Part shown: piece after piece, positions 17,648-27,088 of the stretch | Layout of the letters: every line of letters begins with the position of its first letter | Numbering within the stretch: position 1 is the stretch's first letter | NCBI RefSeq assembly: GCF_017876295.1 | Contig: NZ_JAGINT010000002.1 | Span: 4,030,001 to 4,094,000, forward strand | Source: Kribbella aluminosa | GTDB taxonomy: Bacteria > Actinomycetota > Actinomycetes > Propionibacteriales > Kribbellaceae | Length of the DNA: 64,000 nucleotides | Reading direction: 5' to 3' | Made by a program: the position numbers and the translations under genes | The notes under the pieces: generated by a model | What the model was told of the DNA's origin: nothing | Seen by the model: the letters and a program-made list of their open reading frames with translations, nothing else | Databases searched by the model: none

Positions 17648-18443
17648 ATGATGGGGCGGTCGCATGCCTTGTCGGGGTGGTGCGCCGGGTTGGCGGTGGC
17701 GCCGTTGGTCGGGCTGACGTCGGTGGCCGAGGTGGTGCCGTTCGCGGCCGCGACTGCTGGGTACACGTTGCTGCCCGACCTGGATCACCCCGGCGCCAGC
17801 GCATCCCGGTTGCTGGGTCCGGTGACACGGTTGGTTTCAGGCGCCGTACGGGCGTTCTCCGGCGTGCTCTACAACCTGACCAAGGGCCCGCGGGACGAGG
17901 ACGGCACCGGGAAGCACCGCCACGCGACCCACACCCTCGTGGCCGCCGTACTCCTCGGCTTCCTCGCCGCCGGCCCTCGGCGACCGCGGCAAGTGGGCCG
18001 TCCTCGCGGTCGCGGTGACCGGCCTGGTACTGGCCGCCGACGCGCTCGGAGACTGGATCGTCCTCGCGGTCCTCGCCGCAGCCGGCTGGTCGGTTGTAGG
18101 TGCCGGACCCGGCTCGGCGGCCGCCGACGCCGTACAAGCCGGCCTCACTCAGATCGGCGGCTGGATCGGCGCCGCAGTAGGCGTAGGTATGTTCGTGCAC
18201 TGCCTCGGCGACAGCCTCACCCGCTCCGGCTGCCCGTGGCTCTGGCCGCTCCCGATCCGCGGTGAGACCTGGTACGAGATCCGCCTCCCGAGGCCCCTGC
18301 GCTTCAGCACCGGCCACTGGTTCGAGCATGCGGTGATCGTCCCGGTCCTCACGATCGGCGGCGTACTGCTGCTCCCCGGCGCCGTCGAGGTCGTGCAGCG
18401 GCTCTTCGACGCGACCTCCGTCTGGCTCGCCGGTCGGTCCTGA
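17648..18443 (+). pseudogene. YdjM-like metal-dependent hydrolase family membrane protein, frameshifted
   Basis: Membrane protein of the LexA-binding/YdjM-like hydrolase family (about 264 residues when repaired). The N-terminal frame has MMGRSHALSGWCAG, LLPDLDHPGASASRLLG and the metal-site-like GKHRHATHTL. After GFLAAG the family sequence (LGDRGKWAVLAVAV, then ADALGDWIVLAVLA, FVHCLGDSLTRSGCPWLWPL) continues in the +1 frame to the TGA at 18443. Deleting one C of CCC at 17974-17976 restores a single frame. The start is ATG 17648, with GAGGGGGGTGAGG upstream. It is either a pseudogene or, more likely given two similar cases, a sequence error. Confidence 0.8.
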
Positions 18444-18637
18444 ACATCGACAGAATGCGTTCATCTGCTCACGCAGAGTATCCGCAGAAGTTTTTCCGGA
18501 CTTTTTCGCCAGAAGCTGTAACGACTACCTGGGTGGCCCCGATAGGACGAGTGAGCCTGGTGGCTGCCCGGACCCCCGAGCGGACAGCCACCAGGCCTAC
18601 CCATTTCTTCAGGGTCGGGAGCGGTAATCTGAGGCCT

Positions 18638-19576
18638 ATGTCCTCGCCAGCATCCACGCCCTCGTCGGCATCGTCCACGGCAGCCGCTGAAGCGCTGCCG
18701 TTCGGCCGCCTGACGACCGCGATGATCACCCCGTTCCGGCCCGATGGCTCCCTCGACCTGGCCGCCGTCCAGAAGGTCGCGACGTACCTCGTCGACGGCG
18801 GTAACGACGCCCTGGTGCTGAACGGGACCACCGGCGAGGCGCCGACCACGTCGGACCAGGAGAAGGTGCAGATCATCCAGGCGGTCCGCGAGGCCGTCGG
18901 TGACCGCGCCAAGATTGTCGCCGGGGTCGGCACCAACGACACCGCACACACCGTCGAGTGCGCCCAGCAGGCCGAGGCCGCGGGCGCCGACGGCCTGCTG
19001 GTCGTCACGCCGTACTACAACAAGCCTCCGCAGGCCGGGCTGCGCGCGCACTTCACCGCGGTCGCCGACGCCACCGGCCTGCCGAACATGCTGTACGACA
19101 TCCCGGCCCGCGCCGGGGTGGAGATCACGACCGACACGCTGATCGAGCTCGCCACGCACCCGCGGATCGTCGCGGTGAAGGACGCCAAGGGCGACCTCGC
19201 CGGGACCACCAAGGTGCTGGCGAACACCGATCTGTTCTACTACTGCGGTGCCGACGAGCTGAATCTCGCCTCGCTGGCGATCGGCGCGGTCGGGATCGCG
19301 AGCGTGGTAGCCCATGTCGCGAGCCGGGAGTACCGGCAGCTGATCGACGCCGTGGTGGCCGGCGACCTCGCCACTGCACAACGGATCGACCGACGGCTGG
19401 TGCCCGCCGTCGAGGCGATCATGACCAGAACCCAGGGCGCCATCATGGTGAAGGCCGCGCTCCGGCTGGCCGGCGTCATCGAGCACGCGACGCTGCGGGC
19501 GCCGCTGCTCGAGGCGACGGCCGAGCAGACGGACTGGCTCACCACTGACCTCAAGACGGCAGGACTGATTGCATGA
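18638..19576 (+). CDS. dapA: 4-hydroxy-tetrahydrodipicolinate synthase
   Basis: Condenses pyruvate with aspartate semialdehyde, the first step of the diaminopimelate/lysine branch. 312 residues, a TIM-barrel aldolase. The pyruvate-site motif NGTTGEAPT, the YYNKPPQAGL tyrosine segment, YDIPARAGVEI, and the Schiff-base lysine in VAVKDAKGDL are all present. ATG 18638 is chosen over upstream in-frame codons. A TAATCT box (18625-18630) ends 7 nt before it, suggesting a leaderless mRNA, though GAGG is also present. The stop overlaps the RNase J start (ATGA), so the two are translationally coupled, as in many actinobacteria. Confidence 0.97.
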   Translation: MSSPASTPSSASSTAAAEALPFGRLTTAMITPFRPDGSLDLAAVQKVATYLVDGGNDALVLNGTTGEAPTTSDQEKVQIIQAVREAVGDRAKIVAGVGTNDTAHTVECAQQAEAAGADGLLVVTPYYNKPPQAGLRAHFTAVADATGLPNMLYDIPARAGVEITTDTLIELATHPRIVAVKDAKGDLAGTTKVLANTDLFYYCGADELNLASLAIGAVGIASVVAHVASREYRQLIDAVVAGDLATAQRIDRRLVPAVEAIMTRTQGAIMVKAALRLAGVIEHATLRAPLLEATAEQTDWLTTDLKTAGLIA

Positions 19577-21267
19577 GCCATCCCCATCCAGATCTCGACG
19601 CGCCCGGACCTCTCGCTCCGGGCGCTTTGCGGGTCATCCCGCTCGGCGGCCTCGGCGAGGTCGGCCGCAATATGACCGTGTTCGAGTACGACGGCAAGCT
19701 GCTGATCGTGGACTGCGGCGTACTCTTCCCGGACGAGAACCAGCCCGGCGTGGACCTGATCCTGCCGGACTTCGAGCCGATCCGGGACCGGCTGGACGAC
19801 GTGGTCGCGGTGGTTCTCACGCACGGCCACGAGGACCACATCGGCGGGTTGCCCTACCTGCTGCGTGAGCGGGGCGACATCCCGGTGGTCGGGTCGCAGC
19901 TCACGCTCGCGCTGCTCGAGGGCAAGCTGAAGGAGCACCGGCACCGCAACGTGCCGCAGCAGACCGTGGTCGAGGGCGAGAAGCTCCAGATCGGGCCGTT
20001 CGTCTGCGAGTTCGTCGCGGTCAACCACTCGATCCCGGACGCGCTCGCGGTCGCGATCAAGACGCCGGCCGGCGTCGTGCTGCACACCGGCGACTTCAAG
20101 ATGGACCAGTTGCCGCTGGACAACCGGATCACCGACCTGCGCGCGTTCGCGCGGCTCGGCGAGGAGGGGGTCGACCTGTTCATGGTCGACTCCACGAACT
20201 CCGAGGTGCCCGGGTTCACCACCCACGAGCGCGACATCGCGCCGGTGCTGGACCGGGTTTTCACGAAGGCGAAGAACCAGCGCATCATCGTCGCCTGCTT
20301 CGCCTCCCACGTGCACCGCGTGCAGCAGGTGATGGACGCCGCGGTGAAGCACAAGCGCAAGGTCGCGTACGTCGGCCGCTCGATGGTCCGGAACATGGGG
20401 GTCGCCCGCGACCTCGGCTTCCTGAGCGTGCCCGGCGACACGCTGATCGACATGCGCGAGCTGGACAACTACCCGCCGGAGCAGGTGGTGCTGGTGTCGA
20501 CCGGTTCGCAGGGCGAGCCGATGTCGGCGCTGTCCCGGATCGCGGCGAACGACCACAACGTCGTCCACCTGCAGCCGGGCGACACCGTCGTACTGGCGTC
20601 GTCGCTGATCCCCGGCAACGAGAACTCGGTGTACCGGGTGATCAACGGGCTGATCCGGCACGGTGCGAACGTGATCCACAAGGGCAACGCGCTGGTGCAC
20701 GTGTCCGGGCACGCGAGCGCGGGCGAACTGCTGTACTGCTACAACATCGTCAAGCCGCGCAACGTGATGCCGGTGCACGGCGAGGTCCGGCACCTGCACG
20801 CGAACGCGGACCTCGCGATCCAGACCGGCGTACCGCGGGAGAACGTGGTCGTGGTCGAGGACGGCGTGGTCGTGGACCTGATCGACCGGAAGGCCGTGGT
20901 GGCGGGCAAGGTCGAGTGCGGGTACGTGTTCGTGGACGGCTCGACCGTCGGCGACATCACCGAGACCTCGCTGAAGGACCGCCGGATCCTCGGTGACGAG
21001 GGCTTCATCTCGGTGATCGCGGTGATGGACTCGGTGACCGGCAAGCTGACCGCCGGGCCGGAGATCCAGGCTCGCGGGTTCGCCGAGGACGACAGCGTGT
21101 TCGACGACCTGAAGCCGCGGATCGAGGCCGAGATCGAGAAGGCGATCGGCAGCGGGCTCGACGACATGTACCAGTTGCAGCAGGTGATCCGCCGGGTGGT
21201 CGGCAAGTGGGTCAGCGACACCCACCGCCGCCGCCCGATGATCATTCCAGTGGTCGTCGAAAGCTAG
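19573..21267 (+). CDS. rnj: Ribonuclease J
   Basis: Metallo-beta-lactamase/beta-CASP nuclease with 5'-3' exo- and endonuclease activity in mRNA decay and rRNA maturation. 564 residues. The zinc motif THGHEDHIGG is near residue 80, HTGDFKMD lies in the next metal site, and the beta-CASP part has VACFASHVHRVQQ and STGSQGEPMSALSRIA. The C-terminal domain begins near 450. Start ATG overlaps the dapA stop. It is encoded together with dapA. RNase Y is also in this window at 59.2 kb. Confidence 0.97.
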   Translation: MSHPHPDLDAPGPLAPGALRVIPLGGLGEVGRNMTVFEYDGKLLIVDCGVLFPDENQPGVDLILPDFEPIRDRLDDVVAVVLTHGHEDHIGGLPYLLRERGDIPVVGSQLTLALLEGKLKEHRHRNVPQQTVVEGEKLQIGPFVCEFVAVNHSIPDALAVAIKTPAGVVLHTGDFKMDQLPLDNRITDLRAFARLGEEGVDLFMVDSTNSEVPGFTTHERDIAPVLDRVFTKAKNQRIIVACFASHVHRVQQVMDAAVKHKRKVAYVGRSMVRNMGVARDLGFLSVPGDTLIDMRELDNYPPEQVVLVSTGSQGEPMSALSRIAANDHNVVHLQPGDTVVLASSLIPGNENSVYRVINGLIRHGANVIHKGNALVHVSGHASAGELLYCYNIVKPRNVMPVHGEVRHLHANADLAIQTGVPRENVVVVEDGVVVDLIDRKAVVAGKVECGYVFVDGSTVGDITETSLKDRRILGDEGFISVIAVMDSVTGKLTAGPEIQARGFAEDDSVFDDLKPRIEAEIEKAIGSGLDDMYQLQQVIRRVVGKWVSDTHRRRPMIIPVVVES

Positions 21268-21303
21268 TACCCTCGGCGCGACGAGACGAAGGGTGGGCCG
21301 GCG

Positions 21304-22335
21304 ATGAGTGGCAACGGGGTGAACGGGACGGGCCAGCGCCGGCCCACGATGAAGGAGGTCGCCGCCCGGGCCGGGGTCGCGCTGAAGACCGTGTCCCGGG
21401 TGGTGAACGAGGAGCCGAACGTCAGCCCCGAGCTGACCGCCAAGGTGCAGGCGGCGATCAAGGAGCTGAACTACACCCCGAACGAGTCGGCCCGGATGCT
21501 GCGCCGCGGCAAGACCGGGACGATCGCCGTGGTGATCCGCGACATCGGCGACCCGTTCTTCGCCTCGCTGGGCCGGGCGGTCGAGCTGTGGGCGCGGTCG
21601 TCCGGCTCGGTGGTGATGATCGGGCTGACCGACGAGGACCCGGAGCGGGAGCGGGACGTCTGCCTGGAGTTCGTTGCCCGCCGCCCCGATGCGCTGATCA
21701 TGGCGCCGATCGGGGAGAGCCAGGAGTACCTCGCCCCGCACGTGGACGCCGGTATGGCGGTCGTCACGATCGACCGGCCGGCGCACGGCATCGAGGCCGA
21801 CGCCGTACTCGCCGACAACGCGGGCGGGATCGACCAGGCGATCGACCACCTGGTCCGCCAGGGGCACCGGCGGATCGCGTACCTCGGCGACGACGAGCGG
21901 ATCTTCACCGCCCGGGAGCGCGTGGTCGCGTACCGGGCGGCGATGGCCCGGCACCGGATCGACGTCGACGAGGACCTGGTGCATCTGTCCGAGCCGACCA
22001 CCGAGGGCATCGGCATCACGCTGTCCGCGGTCCTGGACCGCGCCGAGCCCGCGACGGCGTTGCTGTCGGCAAACAACATGACGACCGCCGAGGTACTGCG
22101 GGGACTCGCCGGCCGGCGGGACCGGGTCGCGCTGGTGTCGTTCGACGACCTGGCCCTGGGCGATCTGCTCAGCCCCGGGCTGACCGCGGTCGCACAGTCG
22201 GCCGACGTGATGGCCCGGACCGCGATCCAGCTGATGACCGAGCGGCTGCCGGAGCCGCATCGCCCCAGCCGGACGGTCCGGGTACCGGTCAAGTTGACGA
22301 TTCGCGGCTCGGGGGAGATCCCGCCGGCGCGCTGA
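21304..22335 (+). CDS. LacI-family transcriptional regulator
   Basis: 343 residues. The LacI-type helix-turn-helix and hinge are at residues 15-70 (MKEVAARAGVALKTVSRVVN). A periplasmic-binding-protein-like sensor follows, with DPFFASLGRAVE, VVTIDRPAHG, RIAYLGDD and the dimer-core VSFDDLALGDLL. Such proteins usually repress sugar uptake or catabolic genes. No sugar genes are adjacent, so the ligand is unknown. ATG 21304 follows GAAGGGTG. Its 3' end overlaps the convergent DMT transporter gene by 47 nt. Confidence 0.93.
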   Translation: MSGNGVNGTGQRRPTMKEVAARAGVALKTVSRVVNEEPNVSPELTAKVQAAIKELNYTPNESARMLRRGKTGTIAVVIRDIGDPFFASLGRAVELWARSSGSVVMIGLTDEDPERERDVCLEFVARRPDALIMAPIGESQEYLAPHVDAGMAVVTIDRPAHGIEADAVLADNAGGIDQAIDHLVRQGHRRIAYLGDDERIFTARERVVAYRAAMARHRIDVDEDLVHLSEPTTEGIGITLSAVLDRAEPATALLSANNMTTAEVLRGLAGRRDRVALVSFDDLALGDLLSPGLTAVAQSADVMARTAIQLMTERLPEPHRPSRTVRVPVKLTIRGSGEIPPAR

Positions 22336-23140
22336 CCGCCTGTCCCGGTTCGCCGAACCGCGCAAGTACCAGGGCCGCGGCGACAGCAACAACGAATCCG
22401 CAAGCGGCCACGGCGGCGTAGCCGTGCCGTGCGCGGTCGTCGAGCAGCAGGAGCCCGACGAGAGCGGGAAAGACGGTCTCCCCGACGACCAGCATCGCGG
22501 TTGCTGTCGTGACGCCACCGCGCTGCAGAGCTGCCGCGTAGCAGAGCATCGCCAGCGCACCCCCGGCGACCGCGGTGTAGGCGGCGGGTTCGGTGATCAG
22601 GTGAGCCGGTGCCAGGCTGGGGATGATCCGCGCCGAGATCGCGACGACGCCGAAGCCGAGACCGGCGATCAGGCCGAGAAGCGGGCCGTGCAACCGGCGC
22701 GGCACCAGCTGGATCGACAGTCGTGCCAGCACGAGCACCGCCACGGCAGCGCCGAGCGCCCACCGGAAGCCGTGCCCGACGGCCGGGTTGCCCTCGCTGC
22801 CGGCCGACACTCCCAGCAGGCCGAGTCCGACGCAGACGCCTCCGACCGCGAGCCACTCCCGCCTGCCGAGCCGGACGCCCAGGACTCGTGCCGCCACGGC
22901 AGTGACCGCCAGACTGGCAGCAAGCGCCGACTGCACCACGAACAGCGGAAGCACCTGCAACGCCGCGACCTGTACGCCGAAGCCGACCGCGTCCAGCCCC
23001 ATGCCGAGCACGAATCGCGGTTTGAATACGACGGCTTCCGCGCTCGCGTCCCGTGAACTGTCCGCGGCCGAGGCCTGCAGGATCGATGCCAGACCATACG
23101 CAACAGCTGCCGCCAACGCGCCCGCCAATCCCCACCACAT
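22289..23140 (-). CDS. DMT-superfamily (EamA-like) membrane protein
   Basis: 283 residues with nine or ten predicted helices arranged as two similar halves, the layout of drug/metabolite transporters. Small-residue-rich helices such as WGLAGALAAAVAYGLASILQ and the late AMLVVGETVFPALVGLLLLDD fit this family. The substrate is unknown. ATG 23140 has TAAGGT ending 7 nt upstream (23148-23153, minus strand) and no Shine-Dalgarno, a leaderless pattern. The C-terminal 15 codons overlap the end of the LacI-type gene on the other strand. Confidence 0.85.
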   Translation of the reverse strand: MWWGLAGALAAAVAYGLASILQASAADSSRDASAEAVVFKPRFVLGMGLDAVGFGVQVAALQVLPLFVVQSALAASLAVTAVAARVLGVRLGRREWLAVGGVCVGLGLLGVSAGSEGNPAVGHGFRWALGAAVAVLVLARLSIQLVPRRLHGPLLGLIAGLGFGVVAISARIIPSLAPAHLITEPAAYTAVAGGALAMLCYAAALQRGGVTTATAMLVVGETVFPALVGLLLLDDRARHGYAAVAACGFVVAVAAALVLARFGEPGQAVSAPAGSPPSRESST

Positions 23141-23161
23141 GACGGCTACCTTAGAGCAGCG

Positions 23162-24208
23162 CTACTTCCGGTACTGCGTCACCAGCGGGCACTGGAACGG
23201 ATCACGGGCGCCCAGGCCGACGTCGTTGAGGTGCTGGACGACGATCCGGTACGACGTGAACAGGCCGACCTCGGTGTACGAGACGCCGTGCAGCTCGCAG
23301 TACTCCCGGACGATCGGCTGCACGTGCCGCAGCGTCGGCCGGGGCATGCTCGGGAAGAGGTGGTGCTCGATCTGGTAGTTCAGCCCGCCCATCGCGAGGT
23401 CGGTGAACACCCCGCCGCGGATGTTGCGCGACATCAGCACCTGCCGGCGGAGGAAGTCGAGCTTCGTCCCGGCCGGCACGATCGGCATGCCCTTGTGGTT
23501 CGGGGCGAACGCGGCGCCGAGACAGACCCCGAACAGGGCGAGCTGCACCCCGAGGAACGCGGTCGCCTTGCCGGCAGGGAGCAGCAGGTAGAGCGCCGCG
23601 ACGTACGCCGTGATGCGGGCCGCGACGACACCCGCGTCGATCCGGTCGGCGCGGCTCGCTCCACGGCGTAGCAGGTGCTTGAGGCTCGACGCGTGCAGGC
23701 CGACGCCCTCGAGCGTGAGCAGCGGGAAGAACAGCCAGCCCTGCCGCGCGGCTAACCAGCGGCCGAGCGGTCCGCGTTCGCCGACGGCCTCCGGGGTGAA
23801 CGCGAGCACCTTGAGCTGTACGTCGGGGTCGCGGTCGGTCTGGTTCGGGGCGGCGTGGTGCTTGTTGTGCTTGGTGCGCCACCAGGTGACGCTCATCCCG
23901 AGCACGCAGCCGGCCAGGATCCGCGCGGTCCAGTCGTTGCGGGCGTTCGAGTGGAAGATTTGCCGGTGCGCGCTGTCGTGGCTGAGGAACGCGACCTGCA
24001 CGAGCACCAGCGCGAGCGCGGCGGCGAGCCAGAGCTGGTGCCAGGAGTTGCCGAGCAGCACCATGCCCGCGACGATCCCGAGCAACAGGCCGAGCACGAT
24101 GCTCATCCGGGTGTAGTAGTAGCCCTGCCGGCGCCGGAGCAGACCGAGCTCCCGCACGGTCCGGAGGAGGTCCGTGTAGCTACTCCCGTACTGCTGCTGG
24201 GCGCTCAC
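23162..24208 (-). CDS. Membrane fatty acid desaturase (tandem copy 1)
   Basis: 348-residue di-iron acyl desaturase. The three histidine boxes are HDSAH (residues 77-81), HNKHH (114-118) and QIEHH near 283, the pattern of front-end or linoleoyl-CoA-like desaturases where the last box starts with Q. Hydrophobic segments lie at about 35-75 and 190-235. It uses molecular oxygen and an electron donor not encoded here. GTG 24208 is the start. It is clearly a duplicate of the next gene, sharing long identical blocks such as RRQVLMSRNIRGGVFTD. Confidence 0.92.
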   Translation of the reverse strand: MSAQQQYGSSYTDLLRTVRELGLLRRRQGYYYTRMSIVLGLLLGIVAGMVLLGNSWHQLWLAAALALVLVQVAFLSHDSAHRQIFHSNARNDWTARILAGCVLGMSVTWWRTKHNKHHAAPNQTDRDPDVQLKVLAFTPEAVGERGPLGRWLAARQGWLFFPLLTLEGVGLHASSLKHLLRRGASRADRIDAGVVAARITAYVAALYLLLPAGKATAFLGVQLALFGVCLGAAFAPNHKGMPIVPAGTKLDFLRRQVLMSRNIRGGVFTDLAMGGLNYQIEHHLFPSMPRPTLRHVQPIVREYCELHGVSYTEVGLFTSYRIVVQHLNDVGLGARDPFQCPLVTQYRK

Positions 24209-24283
24209 GTCGGCCAGCGTGACGACGTGGCGTGACGCTGGGTGTGCGGCCAGGTGGCTCGGCGAGGTCGGTTTGGCAAAGTG

Positions 24284-25363
24284 CTAACTCCGGTACTTCG
24301 CCACGAGCGGGCACTGGAACGGATCGCGCGCTCGCAGACCGACGTTGTTCAGGTAGTCGACCACGATTCGGTACGACGTGAACAGGCCGACCTCGGTGTA
24401 CGTCACCCCGTGGCGCTCGCAGTACTCGCGGACGATCGGCTGGACCCGTCGCAGGGTCGGACGTGGCATGTTCGGGAACAGGTGGTGCTCGATCTGGTAG
24501 TTCAGCCCGCCCATCGCGAAGTCGGTGAACACCCCGCCGCGGATGTTGCGCGACATCAGCACCTGCCGCCGGAGGAAGTCCAGCTTCATCGTCTTCGGGA
24601 CGAGCGGCATGCCCTTGTGGTTCGGCGCGAACGATCCGCCAAGGCAGACCCCGAAGATCGCCAGCTGCAGCCCGAGGAACGCCCCGGCCTTGCCGATCGG
24701 CAGCAGCAGGAACAGCACGGTCAGGTATCCGGCCAGCCGGCTCACCACGATCGCGGCCTCGATCCGTTCGACCCTGGTCGCCGAGCGGCGGAACAGGTGC
24801 TGCACGCTCGCGACGTACAGGCTGAGGCCCTCGAGGGTCAGCAGCGGAAAGAACAGCCAGCCCTGGCGGCGGGTCAGCCACGCCTGGAAGCCGGTACGCC
24901 GGGCAGCGTGCTCGGGGGTGAAGGCGATGACGCCGATGTCGATGTCGGGGTCCTTCGCCAGCTGGTTCGGCGCCTGGTGGTGCCGGCTGTGCTTCGACCG
25001 CCACCAGTTGGCGCTGATGCCGATCAGCCCGCCGGCGAGCAGCCGCGCGGTCCAGTCGTTCCAGCGGGCCGAGTCGAAGATCTGCCGGTGCGCGCTGTCG
25101 TGACTCAGGAACGCGACCTGAACGAGCACCAAAGCGAGCGCACCCGCCATCAGCAGCTGGAGCCACGAGTTGCCGAGCAGACCGAAGCCGACCCAGACCC
25201 CGACGAACGCAGTCAGGACGAGCCCGATGCGAACGAAGTAATACCCGCGCCGCCGCCGGAGCAGTCCGAGCTCGCGGACGGTGCGCAGCAGGTCGGTGTA
25301 CAGATGCGTGTGCTCGTGCTGAGCCCGTAACGGGTCATGGTCTTCGGCAAGCAGCTGTGTCAT
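24284..25363 (-). CDS. Membrane fatty acid desaturase (tandem copy 2)
   Basis: 359 residues, a close paralogue of the downstream desaturase with the same three boxes (HDSAH, HSRHH, QIEHH) and the same AFAPNHKGMP/SFAPNHKGMP loop. I use ATG 25363 (protein beginning MTQLLAEDHD), which has GGG at 6-nt spacing. A TTG at 25369 is also in frame. The N-terminus carries about 15 extra residues compared with copy 1. Both genes point the same way with a 75-nt gap, so they may be co-transcribed. Divergence in the second box (HNKHH versus HSRHH) and lumenal loops suggests different regiospecificity or substrate, but this is inference. Confidence 0.92.
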   Translation of the reverse strand: MTQLLAEDHDPLRAQHEHTHLYTDLLRTVRELGLLRRRRGYYFVRIGLVLTAFVGVWVGFGLLGNSWLQLLMAGALALVLVQVAFLSHDSAHRQIFDSARWNDWTARLLAGGLIGISANWWRSKHSRHHQAPNQLAKDPDIDIGVIAFTPEHAARRTGFQAWLTRRQGWLFFPLLTLEGLSLYVASVQHLFRRSATRVERIEAAIVVSRLAGYLTVLFLLLPIGKAGAFLGLQLAIFGVCLGGSFAPNHKGMPLVPKTMKLDFLRRQVLMSRNIRGGVFTDFAMGGLNYQIEHHLFPNMPRPTLRRVQPIVREYCERHGVTYTEVGLFTSYRIVVDYLNNVGLRARDPFQCPLVAKYRS

Positions 25364-25508
25364 GAGCAACCCGTTTCCAGTAGTGCATCGGTCGATGCGC
25401 TACCAGGTCCAGGGCAGCGTCACGAGTACGTGCTGAGTGAGGCCAACGGAACCACGTCGGGTGGCCGCACACAAGCGCATGTCCGGGGCCGGGGCGATTT
25501 GACGCTCA

Positions 25509-25541
25509 GTTCGCCCCGCTTTCACCTGGCCGTCATCAGCG
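25509..25541 (+). promoter_or_regulatory. PHO-box-like direct repeats upstream of phoD
   Basis: Three consecutive 11-nt units, GTTCGCCCCGC, TTTCACCTGGC and CGTCATCAGCG, match the Streptomyces PhoP direct-repeat unit (G[GT]TCAYYYR[GC]G) at 8 or 9 of 11 positions each. The last ends 17 nt before the phosphatase ATG. PhoP activation under phosphate limitation would suit the gene. Confidence 0.55.
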
Positions 25542-25558
25542 GAGCGCACCTTCGGGTC

Positions 25559-27079
25559 ATGAAACTGAGTCGCCGCCAACTTCTTGCCGCAACCACCGCC
25601 GCCGGTGCGTCACTCGCCGTACCGGGGGTGGCCGCTGCGGCACCGAATCTGGTCCGTCGCGATCGGGCCGCGCTGCCGTCCGGCATCGCCAGTGCCGACG
25701 TGACGCCGTCGTCGGCCGTCGTCTGGTCGCGCACCGACCGGCCCGGCCGGATGATCGTGCAGCTGACCGGCCACGGCCGGTTCGACCGGGCGATCAGCCT
25801 GCGGGGCCCGAAGACGGACGGGAACGACGACTTCACGGCGCGGCTGCCGTTGCGCGGCCTGCGTCCGGGGCAGCGCTACGACTACCGGATCGGTTTCGAG
25901 GACGCGTACGGCCGGATCGGTGAGACGCTCGACGGCTCGTTCAGCACGCCGGGGCGCAACCGTCCGGTGTCGTTCGTGTTCACCGGCGACACGGCCGGCC
26001 AGGGGTACGGCATCAACCCCGAGCTCGGCGGGATGGTCGCGTACCGGGCGATGCACGACACCCGGCCCGACTTCTTCCTGCACTCCGGCGACAACATCTA
26101 CGCCGACGGCCCGATGCAGGCCGAGCTGAAGGTTGCCGACGGCACCGTCTGGAAGAACGTGGTGACCGAGGAGGTCTCGAAGGTCGCCGAGACGCTGGCC
26201 GAGTACCGCGGCCGGTACAAGTACAACCTGCTCGACGGTAACGTGAAGTCGCTGTACGCCGACGTGCCGCTGGTCGCGCAGTGGGACGACCACGAGACGC
26301 TGAACAACTGGTACCCGGGCGAGATCCTGGACGATTCGCGGTACGTCGAGCGGCGCGTCGACGTCCTGGCCGCGCGGGCGAAGAAGGCCTTCCTGGAGTA
26401 CCTGCCGATGGAGCACGTCGCGGGCCGGGACCGGATCTACCGCAAGGTGAGCTACGGTCCGCTGCTCGACGTCTTCTGCCTGGACATGCGCACGTACCGG
26501 GGTGCGAACCCGGTGCCGTCGACGGCCGGACCGGTCGCGATGCTCGGCGCCGAACAGGCCGCCTGGCTGGTCCGCGAGGTGGCGGCCTCGCGGGCGACCT
26601 GGAAGGTGATCGCCAGCGACATGCCGCTCGGCCTGCTGGTACCGGACGGCGACCTGATCGAGGCGGTCGCGAACGGTCTGCCGGGTGCACCCGGCGGCCG
26701 CGAGCTCGAGATCGCGTGGGTGCTGAGCCAGTTCAAGAAGCGCAAGGTGCGGAACGCGATCTGGCTGACCGCGGACGTGCACTACGCGGCCGCGCACCAC
26801 TACGACCCGGCGCGCGCGGCGTTCACCGACTTCGACCCGTTCTGGGAGATCGTGGCCGGTCCGATCAACGCGGGCGCCTTCGGTCCGAACCAGCTCGACC
26901 CGACGTTCGGCCCGGAGGCGGTCTTCGTGAAGGCGGCCGACTTCCCGAGCCAGTCGCCGGCCAGTGGGAACCAGTTCTTCGGCCACACCCGGATCGACCC
27001 GCGCACCGGCGTCTTCTCGGTGTCGTTGCGGAACCTGTTCGGCAAGGTGCTCTGGAGCAAGGACATCAATCCGGCCTGA
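25559..27079 (+). CDS. phoD: Tat-exported alkaline phosphatase D family protein
   Basis: 506-residue extracellular phosphatase/phosphodiesterase. The Tat signal MKLSRRQLLAATTAAGASLA carries the twin arginine at residues 5-6 and ends near VAAAAP. A Fn3-like PhoD_N domain (SGIASADVTPSSAVVWSRTD) precedes the metallophosphoesterase core, with FTGDTAGQG, HSGDNIYADG, WDDHETLNNW and the late TADVHYAAAHHY as metal ligands. These match the iron/calcium PhoD fold. ATG 25559 begins the signal; the longer frame from 25337 crosses the promoter. A PHO-box-like site lies just upstream. A 21-bp hairpin follows the stop. Confidence 0.92.
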   Translation: MKLSRRQLLAATTAAGASLAVPGVAAAAPNLVRRDRAALPSGIASADVTPSSAVVWSRTDRPGRMIVQLTGHGRFDRAISLRGPKTDGNDDFTARLPLRGLRPGQRYDYRIGFEDAYGRIGETLDGSFSTPGRNRPVSFVFTGDTAGQGYGINPELGGMVAYRAMHDTRPDFFLHSGDNIYADGPMQAELKVADGTVWKNVVTEEVSKVAETLAEYRGRYKYNLLDGNVKSLYADVPLVAQWDDHETLNNWYPGEILDDSRYVERRVDVLAARAKKAFLEYLPMEHVAGRDRIYRKVSYGPLLDVFCLDMRTYRGANPVPSTAGPVAMLGAEQAAWLVREVAASRATWKVIASDMPLGLLVPDGDLIEAVANGLPGAPGGRELEIAWVLSQFKKRKVRNAIWLTADVHYAAAHHYDPARAAFTDFDPFWEIVAGPINAGAFGPNQLDPTFGPEAVFVKAADFPSQSPASGNQFFGHTRIDPRTGVFSVSLRNLFGKVLWSKDINPA

Positions 27080-27088
27080 CACCAGGCC

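Noticed and set aside
19240..22560. 1106-codon minus-strand frame across dapA, rnj and the LacI gene
   Set aside because: Antisense shadow; protein is Arg/His/Asp-rich with no domain, while all three plus-strand genes are certain.
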